A stretch of 41,031 nucleotides of DNA from Asterionellopsis glacialis (lineage: Eukaryota; Bacillariophyta; Plagiogrammaphyceae; Rhaphoneidales; Asterionellopsidaceae), in the NCBI GenBank assembly GCA_014885115.2, contig WKLE02004606.1, positions 8,668 to 49,698 on the forward strand, in the 5' to 3' direction. This document shows positions 19,410 to 28,499 of this stretch, one piece after another (position 1 is the first letter of the stretch; each line of letters starts with the position of its first letter). The notes beneath the pieces are model-generated. The model saw nothing but the letters and a program-made list of their open reading frames with translations. It had not been told where the DNA came from and did no database searches. A program made the position numbers and the translations under genes.

Positions 19410-21476
19410 TTAAAATGCTGTTCTATTTTGAATTGCAAGCTCGGCATCGTGGGATAAATCTTCTAATTCATGGAACCATATACCCGTTGCTATCATTATA
19501 TAAATGCCAATAAGAGTCATCCCCACAAGCCAATTGGTTGTGCCGCCTTGCAATACAGCTGCAACACAAATAACACCCAAAAATAAACAGCATGTTTCGA
19601 ATCCGCGAAAGAAGAGTGTCATGGATCTGTCTACCGCAAGGCCGATCAACACACAACCGGGTAGTACAAACATAGCAATTTGGATGGCACTCCCCACAGT
19701 GACACCTACCATAAGATCCATTTTGTTATGATAGGCAAAAATGACAGCACTAACTTGTTCTGCAATGTTGGAAAAGAATGGGACAATCACCATGGATGTA
19801 AAGACTTCACTGATCTGCAGTCGATACGCAAAGCCATCAATGGTATCGACAAGGATATCACTCATAGCAGATATACCTAAGGTAATGATTAATAGCCAAA
19901 GGATACCTGTCCACAATGACATTTGTTTATCATCATCATCTTCTGAAGAAGAATCAAAGTCCATGTCTGATTCAGATGATTTTCTTTTAAGTCCTTTTCT
20001 ATTGTTTTCCTCGTCAAAGGCATCTACTTCGTCTCCTTCATCGCTAGGCCCAAAACTTGTAAAGCCATTATTTACTCTTCTCGTTAAACCCCCTACATTG
20101 TTACTAGCCCCACCGACACCACCGTTATACCGGTGTTTAGGTCCATTGTGATACTGACTATAATATTCTGCATCTGTTCGACTAGGAAGTGAATGCGAAT
20201 CGCCTCTTAGTCGACTGGGTATAGGACTAATATTGATCGATTTCTCATGATGGTGGTGGTGGTGGTGAATCAAAGATTTGATAGCAGTCGTTTCTGGATC
20301 AGTATCATCGTCACCGTCGTCATTATGATTGTTCCCGTCATGTTCACTAGCGCTACTTAAGCTCGATTGATCGCAAGGGGAATTCAATCTTAGGTTGCCG
20401 CTGCTGCTATTATTTATCCCCAACGTACTAGTTCTGCGTATAGCTTGATACAGTCCTCCTCCATCTGCACCAGCTGCTGTAGAACGTAAACTTGTCCAAA
20501 AATTTAAACAAAATTGATTCCGTTTCGCAGGATGACGTTTCGTATTGGGATGAGCTGTAACGAAGGATGGTGCTAACATTACCATGTGCCCATTGGCTGA
20601 TTCGACAACATTCTCATCTTCGTCAAATTCATCCTTGTGTGTTCCTAATTGAAAAATCAAATAGCACAAGTATAAAATCATCATGACAGCTGCATTTACT
20701 CGACTGAATTCCAATATACCATTGGGTGGGACACCACCTGTAAGTGATGACGACGACGATGATGATCCACTGGTTTCTGCAGTATTACTACTGCCACTAC
20801 TAGTATCAGTAGCAGCATCATCTTTTTGAAGTTGACCACTATAATACAGAGCTGCGGGTAGGAGTGATCCAGTTGTGGAGGCAAGTAACATCCCTACAGA
20901 GACGTTGCCACTTGTAATACGTAATTCTTGTACTTGCCAACGAAATCCACCAATTAAACTGGCCACACCAAATACGAATAATAGATTAGTTAACATGGAA
21001 CCTAACATTGCCAATTGTACGACACGATAAAACCCTGCTCTTAATGCTGCTGTGGATATTAAAAGTTCAGGTGCATTCCCAAATGTAGCATTTAATAAGG
21101 CACCAATGGTACCATTGGTATGTGCTGCTACTTGTTCGGTAACAAACGACAACCGTTCGGCACATGGAATTAAGGCAATACCAGAACACGCAAAGCATAT
21201 GGCTTCACCTAAGGATCCAGTAGCATCTCCAATAAGAGCGATAGGACCAAAGATAAGTAACCATAATAATTTACTATCCAATAAAATATAAGTCGATTTT
21301 ATCAGATCACGGATAATAATTTTGGTACGCGACGGTGATTGTGGTATATCTGTTGCTTCTATTGATTGTAGCATTGGAAGAGCTGGAGGTGTATTATTCG
21401 CAGAACTAATGATGATGTTGTTGTTGTTGTTTTCATTGTTAATTCCACCAGTTGTTGTCACATGTTGTTGCATCAT
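19410..21476 (-). CDS. CAX: CAX-type Ca2+(cation)/H+ exchanger, 688 aa
   Basis: The first in-frame ATG is at 21476 (two adjacent ATGs); the longer frame starts with TTG. The N-terminal half has about six membrane spans with the alpha-1 signature NATFGNAPELL, and the C-terminal half has the alpha-2 signature PFFSNIAEQVSAVIFA followed by KMDLMVGVTVGSAIQIAMFVLPG. This arrangement is that of vacuolar or endomembrane CAX antiporters, which use the proton gradient to remove cytosolic Ca2+. A hydrophilic loop of some 200 residues between the halves contains seven consecutive His, acidic runs and many Ser. The protein is about 690 aa against 400-460 for typical plant and yeast CAX because of this loop. 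Both signatures carry substitutions at usually constant sites (T to P, and H to Q). Single exon. Confidence 0.9.
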   Translation of the reverse strand: MMQQHVTTTGGINNENNNNNIIISSANNTPPALPMLQSIEATDIPQSPSRTKIIIRDLIKSTYILLDSKLLWLLIFGPIALIGDATGSLGEAICFACSGIALIPCAERLSFVTEQVAAHTNGTIGALLNATFGNAPELLISTAALRAGFYRVVQLAMLGSMLTNLLFVFGVASLIGGFRWQVQELRITSGNVSVGMLLASTTGSLLPAALYYSGQLQKDDAATDTSSGSSNTAETSGSSSSSSSLTGGVPPNGILEFSRVNAAVMMILYLCYLIFQLGTHKDEFDEDENVVESANGHMVMLAPSFVTAHPNTKRHPAKRNQFCLNFWTSLRSTAAGADGGGLYQAIRRTSTLGINNSSSGNLRLNSPCDQSSLSSASEHDGNNHNDDGDDDTDPETTAIKSLIHHHHHHHEKSINISPIPSRLRGDSHSLPSRTDAEYYSQYHNGPKHRYNGGVGGASNNVGGLTRRVNNGFTSFGPSDEGDEVDAFDEENNRKGLKRKSSESDMDFDSSSEDDDDKQMSLWTGILWLLIITLGISAMSDILVDTIDGFAYRLQISEVFTSMVIVPFFSNIAEQVSAVIFAYHNKMDLMVGVTVGSAIQIAMFVLPGCVLIGLAVDRSMTLFFRGFETCCLFLGVICVAAVLQGGTTNWLVGMTLIGIYIMIATGIWFHELEDLSHDAELAIQNRTAF

Positions 21477-21621
21477 GATTTTTTCAAGAAACAAGAGTGG
21501 CCTTTTCTACAGACAGCCAATGCAAGAAAGATTAAGTTTCATGGATGAATGATTCTAGCCGAATGTATGCTTTACATATAGACTTTCTTGAGCAATATGT
21601 GACGAGTGTCTAAGCAAGAAA

Positions 21622-21822
21622 TCACAAAAAAGGTAAAAGCAAGTCAACTAGAGATCCAACGATCCAATCTTTTGTGAGTTCACTATCCTGCAGAAAAGTA
21701 GATATTAAGATGAAAGAGCTTTTCTTATTGATATAGTTTGTATTCTCGCCTTCGTCAACAGAATGTGGTGTCACACGCAAGGGATCCTCAGTGAGTTCGA
21801 GAGTTGTCCCGCTGGTCCGCAT
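21622..21822 (-). CDS. Possible small ORF, 66 aa, unrecognised
   Basis: An ATG-initiated frame of 66 codons with no recognisable motif lies 145 bp upstream of the CAX start on the same strand. Part of it may be an intron: a T-rich tract ending TTTTCTGCAG would be a good 3' splice site before DSELTKDWIVGSLVDL. It may equally be a 5' leader of CAX or chance. Confidence 0.15.
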   Translation of the reverse strand: MRTSGTTLELTEDPLRVTPHSVDEGENTNYINKKSSFILISTFLQDSELTKDWIVGSLVDLLLPFL

Positions 21823-22213
21823 CGTGCTCTCTAAATTGACAAGCGTTGAGAAGAGATCACGAAATCTTGATTGATTCTTTCATACCTGGTATTGTACAGT
21901 AGTGCATGATAAGGTACCTGGTACCTAAAATATGTCAAATTCTAGGTACAGTCCCATATATACAAATCGATGGCTTTTCATTTTTTTTATTATATGCATA
22001 ATCTATTTATTTATTGACATGTTCAGTATTGATTATTAGATATCCGGTTGTCAGCTACAACATGTCCGTTGCAAGGTTCTTCGGAGACACAGACAGACAG
22101 ACAGACAGACAGATCGGACCGATCGATTCTTGCGCATACGCATGACGCACGTGCTGATGGAAATTTCCTCCCGGTCTTTTGGAACCGGGGATTTTGGTAC
22201 CAGAAAAAAACGA
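21823..22213. other. Intergenic region with an AGAC microsatellite
   Basis: No gene is supported. It contains a GGTACCTGGTACC block at 21913-21925 like the words abundant beyond 32 kb, and a tetranucleotide run (AGAC)n at 22091-22113. Confidence 0.45.
22091..22113. repeat. (AGAC)n microsatellite
   Basis: Almost six perfect tandem copies of AGAC. Confidence 0.9.
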
Positions 22214-22406
22214 TTTGAACCACTAATTTTTGAACTGCTCAATTTGGTTATTTTTTAAAATGAACCCTTTTGTTCCAACCCACCCATTATAATCAAAATA
22301 TACATTATACATGACTTGTTTGGAGTATTGGGGATATGGATTAACACGAATTTTCTGAACTGCAGGTGATCAAAAGTTTGAACCATTTTGAGATTAGTGG
22401 TTCAAA
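22214..22406. repeat. 193-bp segment bounded by 14-nt inverted repeats
   Basis: TTTGAACCACTAAT at 22214-22227 is exactly reversed and complemented by ATTAGTGGTTCAAA at 22393-22406. This could be a very small inverted-repeat element or a coincidental hairpin; no clear target-site duplication was seen. Confidence 0.35.
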
Positions 22407-22996
22407 ATAGGCCTGTAGGCCCTGCACATTTTCATACATTTCCCTAAAATAAAACAATGGAAATTGTATGCATTTGACCTTCCTATGTTTTTCTTGTTTT
22501 TATGTAAATGAGATATTTTGGAAACTAAATTATATATGTACAAAGCAATTTTGAACCAGACTGTATATTTTCAAAAATAAAGATTTTATTTTTATTAAAT
22601 TTGTCATTTTCCACCCCAACCTCCTCAGAAAGAGCTTCCAAAAGTTACCTTGTGAGTTGAAAAAATGGATTACTAGTCTGCCCTACTAGGACCTTAAAGT
22701 ATTGAGGGATCATTAGACCTGAAGGTCAAATGATAAATTCAACAATTTGTCTCTTTGTGCTGCATGAAAAATCTCCCCCTATTCTGTAGGACTTGCCCAA
22801 ATAAAGTAACTGGGAGAGCATAAGCAGGGAGAAACTGGGGAAACATTTGAGCCCATTGTGCAAAAAAGGACACAAAAAAATCACCGCACCCAAAATATCA
22901 CATCCCTGTTTCTAACCAGACCACCACACAAAACCTCCTCCCACATGGTTGAATAACAAATATGAAGCATCAAAACTATTGATTTCAGTAAAGCAG
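22407..22996. other. AT-rich intergenic DNA
   Basis: No coding frame or structural element is seen in this ~590-bp stretch. Confidence 0.4.
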
Positions 22997-22998
22997 TA

Positions 22999-23497
22999 CA
23001 GGGGTAATCATTGATTTTTACCAACTTCAAACTGATCTCTTATTCTGTCCACTTTACCAAAATTTTAAAAAAAAGTCCTGGAGAGATTTGATGTTTACCA
23101 GATTTTAGAATGTGGTAAATTAGTACAAAGTTAAGTAAGATGTAGCTAGTAAATTCCTATAATTGAGTACTAATTTCTTTATTGATATGAATGTTTGTTT
23201 GTTCATACAATAGCATCTGCATTTCTGCAGAGCTCTAGTACAGACTGTAACATTTCCTGATTGTGAAATGTAGCAGTAGAGTAAAATTAGTAAATTAGTC
23301 TATTATATGTGTTTTTGGTATGGAGATTTTTTTGAAAAGTTGGTGTAGAGAAAACCAGATTTCCTTATTAAATCTAGCAATTCAGGTATTTTACCAACTT
23401 CAACTGAAACAGGCCTTATACCTGACATTTTACCAGTACAGCTTAGCCACAACTTTACCAAAAACAGGGAGTTAGTACACATGAATGATTACCCCTG
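22999..23497. mobile_element. MITE-like inverted-repeat element with TA flanks, ~499 bp
   Basis: The left end CAGGGGTAATCATT (22999-23012) and right end AATGATTACCCCTG (23484-23497) are perfect inverted repeats, and similarity continues imperfectly inward for about 15 more bases. Each end is flanked by TA (22997-22998 and 23498-23499), the target duplication of Tc1/mariner-type transposons, whose ends often begin with CAG. There is no transposase frame inside, so this would be non-autonomous. A phrase like TTTTACCAACTTCAA occurs near both ends (about 23016 and 23389) in direct orientation. Confidence 0.6.
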
Positions 23498-23527
23498 TAA
23501 TCTCTTCATTGTGGCTCCTGCATTTCT

Positions 23528-24368
23528 TCATGGTGCTATCTTCCTTACTAGAAGAACCTTTGTACTTAATTTTTTTACCAACTGATTTTTTTCATTACCT
23601 TGGCATGCTGCTTTTATTGGTGTTAGATGCTTTGTCTTCAACTGCTTTGGTTTCAAACCAGCCTTTTGGCAGGATCTAACATAGTAAGACATTGAAGCAT
23701 ACCCGGTATGTGTGCCTGAATCAGACTGAATAGTATATTTCCCAATTAGGTCTATATGGACTTGTTCCCATTTCAGGATTTCAGCCTCTTTAGGGGGTAA
23801 GTGTCCATATTTCTTATGTTGCTTTTTGCAACATAGCTGACATTGTTTACATGCCTTGCAGAAGTTCACTACATGTGTTCTTAGCCTAGGCCAAGTAAAA
23901 TGCTGTCATATGGTTGCTTCTGCACGTGTTTTACCTGGGTGTGATAAGTTTTCATGATACCATGCTACAACCCATTGTTGAAGTCTCTTGGGTATATATA
24001 TTTTACCTTGGAAATGTACACAAGATTCACCCTCAACTTCTCTAGTCGTGAACATACTAGGTTTGGTATTGTGCATTAGTTTCCTAATCATTCTATCTTT
24101 TTGTTGGTGCAATTTATTTAAATGAGGGAATATCAGGAACACTATGTCTTTGATTTCTTGTTGGGTAATTGGATACGGTTCCCCGACAACTAAATCTCTT
24201 GTTTGTTGCCATCAACAATGATGAAGCCAAAATGGAACCTTTCAAAGAGTTTACAAACAAAACTAAGTGTTGATTGCAACTCTCAGGGTGGTTGGTATCA
24301 TAGGGTAAGGGAGTATGCATAAGGAAAAATGGTAGAAGGTGAAGAAATATGCTACATCCTGTCATCAC
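23528..24368 (-). mobile_element. Ty3/Gypsy-type pol remnant: integrase zinc-binding region
   Basis: Minus-strand frames at 24142-23906 and 23869-23528 lie in one register, separated by an in-frame TGA. The first ends with an integrase-type segment (GKIYIPKRLQQWVVAWYHENLSHPG) supplying the His pair of the H2C2 zinc-binding domain. The second continues after the stop with the Cys pair (FCKACKQCQLC) and LKWEQVHIDLIGKY, the start of the catalytic core where the first Asp is expected. Beyond this the similarity is lost. A different frame (24368-24114) holds an upstream piece. No LTRs or reverse transcriptase block were found. It is a broken, incomplete copy. Confidence 0.7.
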
Positions 24369-24972
24369 AAAAGAGAGAGTGACCTCTGGATCATGCCATC
24401 AACAATCTACTGTAGAAAAATGTAGCACAGGCTACAGGACAAGAAAAGAAGATTTTCTGACAAGATCTTGTCAGACGCCGTCGACAATGATGGATCCAAA
24501 ATTCAGCCTTTCCCAATCCGTGCTACAGCAGCGAATACAATTTCTAGTTAGCTAGAGAGAGAATGTCAATCTCTTACTATTTCTTCATCTGCCCCTTTTA
24601 CGTTTGTTGGAAGACAAACGACAGATAGCAAGACATGAAAACAACATTAAACAATAATTCAACAAGTAAATGACAATGACAATTGAAAATTAATTGATAA
24701 CAGTGTACTATATAATTTATTCGCAACAATCCACAATATTTTAATGCTAATCCTAATATTTATCTGATAGTTCTCTATGAACTAAAATATGATAGAATCC
24801 TCTCAAGATTGCTATGTTTTCCTTCGTAATGTCTCGCCATCGTCGTACAAAGGAAGACTGAATGTTTTTCCCGTGCAACATCTATAGGTGAGTAGCTATT
24901 TCAATGTTGTAACATGCAGGAACCTGAGATGCTACATTATTCTTCATTCCTCTTTTTTATCAAGATCATATT
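24369..24972. other. Intergenic region between the Gypsy remnant and HCCS
   Basis: No gene supported. It holds the 20-bp palindrome listed separately. Confidence 0.4.
24456..24475. repeat. 20-bp perfect palindrome
   Basis: TCTGACAAGA is followed immediately by its own reverse complement TCTTGTCAGA, with a BglII-like AGATCT centre. It lies downstream of HCCS, beside the Gypsy remnant. Confidence 0.75.
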
Positions 24973-26034
24973 TTAAGACGATGATGGACGATTCGAAGTT
25001 GTTTCCGGAGACGCTTGTTGTTGATTTCGGTCCATGCTATCAAAGGCTCCAAATAATCCTGGGAAGGCATCTCTGAAAAACATATGAACACGATCACGTA
25101 CTGCTTCGGGGTTGTCCAAAGCTGGTCGAACATCAAGATACATGGAAGGGGGGCGCATTGGTATAGATTGATCAGCTGAAGGAGACGAACTGGAAGTGTC
25201 ACCAATGGAGGAGGGAGACGAAGATAATCGATTCAGTAGTGATGGTAGCAAACCCGTCTCGGCAGCACTATCCGATTGTCCATTGTAAAAGTCAATCACA
25301 TATCGTTGAGGTTCTTTGTCATCCCCACGGTCTACATACCAGTCATGACGATCAAACGGTGGATGATAAAATAACAAATTTGAATTGATCCATGCCTTGG
25401 GTGACGTATCGTTCGGTCGGCCCATAAATTTGACAAGTCGTGGATTTTCATTACCATGAAGATCTCGTTCCCACCGTTGTACTTCAGACCAACCCCGTTC
25501 ATTGACAGCATTATGGATCTGTACAACAGTTGGAATGGTAGTCTCATCAGCCTCCCACCCCTTACGACGCATGGCATTGTAAAATTGTTGTTCGGAAGGG
25601 TATACCCATCGTTGCCCTTCACCTGGTTGGTGTGGAGCGTGCTTTACATTTTTGTTCTTTGCATCTGCGGGACGTAGCTCATCTGCACGAGGAATAGTAG
25701 ACACCACACGATGCGTCGAAAGTGGAATCTTTTGATCGGCACGTGGAGTTTGGGCATGACGTGCTGCCTCCTCCAATGATGCTGGCAGTTGTGGCGAGCC
25801 AGAAGATGGGTTATTCATTGTACCATCATGTTTAACGGGACAACCTCCTCCACTGCCTCCTAAATTTTGTGATTGTTGTTGATTTGCAGAAGATTTCATC
25901 CAATTAATGGGGTTCCAAGAAGATGCCGCTGAAGAATTCGTCTTGGCCTTATCATGCATGACAGGGCACCCATTTCCATCCGATGAAGCTGCAGCAGTAC
26001 TGCTATTCAGTGACGGTTTTGTTGAGGACGTCAT
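24973..26034 (-). CDS. HCCS: Holocytochrome c synthase (cytochrome c heme lyase), 353 aa
   Basis: Two CPV heme-regulatory motifs occur in the variable N-terminus (residues 23-25 and 65-67). From about 140 the conserved synthase follows: WVYPSEQQFYNAMRRKGW (143-160), VVQIHNAVNERGWSEVQRWE (170-189), which contains the heme-ligand His (H174, equivalent to His154 of the human enzyme), PRLVKFMGRPNDTSPKA, and PFDRHDWYVDRG (226-237) with RYVIDFYNG. An extra Ser-rich insert (about 265-290) precedes the C-terminal PPSMYLDVRPALDN block, another family hallmark. The enzyme attaches heme to cytochrome c in the mitochondrial intermembrane space. The C-terminal 30 residues are polar and variable. Single exon. 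A partial decayed copy of the core lies near 30.2 kb. Confidence 0.95.
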   Translation of the reverse strand: MTSSTKPSLNSSTAAASSDGNGCPVMHDKAKTNSSAASSWNPINWMKSSANQQQSQNLGGSGGGCPVKHDGTMNNPSSGSPQLPASLEEAARHAQTPRADQKIPLSTHRVVSTIPRADELRPADAKNKNVKHAPHQPGEGQRWVYPSEQQFYNAMRRKGWEADETTIPTVVQIHNAVNERGWSEVQRWERDLHGNENPRLVKFMGRPNDTSPKAWINSNLLFYHPPFDRHDWYVDRGDDKEPQRYVIDFYNGQSDSAAETGLLPSLLNRLSSSPSSIGDTSSSSPSADQSIPMRPPSMYLDVRPALDNPEAVRDRVHMFFRDAFPGLFGAFDSMDRNQQQASPETTSNRPSSS

Positions 26035-26742
26035 GGCCGCTATTTTCTCGAATTCTTGGTCAGATTTCTAGAATATTGTATGCTTGTGTAGCTTGATCCA
26101 CGACGTTCTGTTTAAACTAGAATGTTGGTTTCCTGTTGTCTTCGTAGCTGCCGGCGTCTAACCCTTTCTTGTTTTTTTTTTTTGTTTTTCTGTGTTGCCA
26201 CTTCATCGGACCAGAAAAATGGACAGTGCAAACGCAGTAAACCAAACCGGGGTGAAGAGTGTTTTTGGTCCATAATTGTACGTTATTCTACGTGCTATAG
26301 ATTAAGCTCATAACCTATTTTGAAACGAGAAAATCTGACACCGCGAATCTGAGAGGGGAAGGACGGACCATTAGTATAGAAGTAATTACCCTTACTCTCT
26401 AGAGACTAGGTTACAGCATTACCCATAATCTAGAGCCTCACAGAATCATCGCGATAGTTATGCATTGACGCTTCGCTGGTGATCAAAGTCGCTAAAAAAT
26501 AATGGTGGTTGTCATTTTCAATTCAATGCATCTTTTCCAATCACAAGTCCCTGTACTTTATCTAGAAGCATCCCTCATTGCAACAATCAATCGATAGGGT
26601 TAGAAATCCATCAATATCCGCTAGTTATAATAAATCATGTGCACTTGACGACACGGCATGTCTCCCGAATTCAACAAAATTCTTATTTGACATCCTTAAA
26701 TTCTCCCAAAAACTTAATGGTAGTCTCCTATTATAATGTTTG
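26035..26742. other. Region upstream of HCCS
   Basis: No gene seen. A TCTCTAGAGA palindrome occurs at 26396-26405, about 360 bp before the HCCS start, the same word as at 269-278. Confidence 0.4.
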
Positions 26743-27153
26743 TTAGGTATCGACCATCAAACTAGCACCACAGACCTGGTACCCGAGACATTGCAACTGT
26801 CTACCATGTAATGTTGCAACAGTTTTCAAGGATATATAACAGTCGACCTGGACTTTTACAGTGAAGCACTGAATTTTGAGCTCTGTTGTACTAAAAAGGG
26901 AAAGAATCACAAGAGTATTGTAAAAATCCAATGTCATTTTTGGATTATACTTTTCACAAACATGACAAATAAGATAAAGTCCATTGGACCAGAACTTGGA
27001 AATAGTACCTTCATACTCAGCAGGTACTACTCCCCATTTAGTCTTCTTTTCTTGTTGATCCATGTTGTCCAAAGTGGTAATCAAACAGTACCTAGTATGG
27101 ATACTATCAATGGCTCCTTTTATAAAGGAGCAAGTAGTTTCTTCTACAAACAA
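26743..27153 (-). mobile_element. Unidentified coding remnant, possibly transposon-derived
   Basis: The longest intact frame between HCCS and 30 kb (136 codons) starts with ATG or an in-frame upstream extension. It has protein-like composition (GVVPAEYEGTISKFW, NGLYLICHVCEKYNP, YISLKTVATLHG) and lies in DNA with no neighbouring host gene. I do not recognise the family. A fragment of a transposon protein is the likeliest reading, because adjacent frames are broken. Confidence 0.3.
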
Positions 27154-28484
27154 ATGACAAGATCCCTTGTCTTATCACATTTTGTCATTGTTTTGAGGCA
27201 GGAAATATTTTTGTTGATTGTCAATGTCTGATGCACTAGGGAAATTTGGATGGAAACAAAAAAAAACAGTGGTAAATCTTTATATTTCTAAGTACAATGT
27301 GTTATTGATTATTGTTGTTTTGCACAAAGAGACAAAAAACAAAGACAAAATGAGTAGAATCATTGTTGCATATTTTTGGTGGTTGCTTGTTGTTATTATT
27401 GGACAGCATCTTCTGTTTGTTAATTGTTGTTAATCATTGAACTGCCTCTTCACCTGAAGAAAATGAAGCATCCCTTCCTCTTCTGTCACCTAGTGGTGAA
27501 GAGCATACTTCAGCACAAAAGAAGAAAAATTCAATTACACACCACCACCCATGTGATCTTTGAAATTTACCCAGGAAGAAGTTGGAAGAGGAGTTCACCA
27601 AGTACTCAGACAGTGCAGTAGGCAAGTCATGTATGAAGACACGACTCACATACTTGACATCAATCAACCATAGCACAGACTAACATAATGGTGTCATGGA
27701 CAAAGCATGTGCAATGATGCTCCACATTGGCACAACTTGCTCCAGTCATGATGCAATGACATTGGATGCAGTGATGCGTTCTGTCATTCTGTGGCAGTAC
27801 AACTCCAGTCATGACACCAAACAGGTAATCCAAAGGGCACTCATTGGCCACCTCAAGGAGTTTGGTTTCTATAGAAGAACCAAACCCTGTCAGGCACAGA
27901 CTCTAAGTAGATCTCCTCATGTAAAACTTGGTATGAAACTGGGTGTCAGAGTTGGACACGTGGATTGGCAAGTGCTTTTTAGAATTAGTTAAAATAGCTC
28001 ATAATTTATTCACTCCAAACAAGTTTACTTCCTTTTCAATATTGTTGTCAGCATAGTGCAGAAAGCATGGGGAACCTTTTAACTTATAGGTGGAAGATGG
28101 TGACAATTCATCAGGAAGAAGACAAGGAATGGAAGAAGAAGATTGCAGACCATTATGCTGAGTTTGAAAGGAAGGTAAAAAACTGTAAGAAGGATACCAA
28201 GAAAAAGCTTTTATAAACAGAATCAGATGCACAAGATGAATGGAAAAAGAGCTCCAGGGAGCAGAGACTTGAAAATAACAGAAACTGGTGGTTCAAAACA
28301 AATGAGGACAAGGATTTCATGGATGACCTTTAAGAAAAGGGAAGATGGATGGACAATAGGGTTTTAGTAATTAGAATGAAAAATATAGTCAACATTGGGG
28401 GAAATATGATGTCATATCATCTGTGGTCCTACTTCTTCCATGTCAGAAAATCCCCAGTGTGCTGAAGTCCAGGATCTCTCCCCC
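27154..28484 (+). mobile_element. Degenerate coding-like debris before the assembly gap
   Basis: Short frames on the plus strand are interrupted every 30-90 codons. Between about 28110 and 28320 a Lys/Glu-rich coding-like stretch (DKEWKKKIADHYAEFERKV, then DEWKKSSREQRLE) contains two stops. These patterns fit decayed transposable-element protein rather than a host gene; no catalytic motif was seen. Confidence 0.3.
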
Positions 28485-28499
28485 NNNNNNNNNNNNNNN
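28485..28499. other. Assembly gap (15 N) inside a C run
   Basis: Fifteen undetermined bases are flanked by C runs on both sides; true gap length is unknown. Confidence 1.

Noticed and set aside
22091..22113. AGAC repeats as a CRISPR-like array
   Set aside because: Simple tetranucleotide microsatellite with no spacers.
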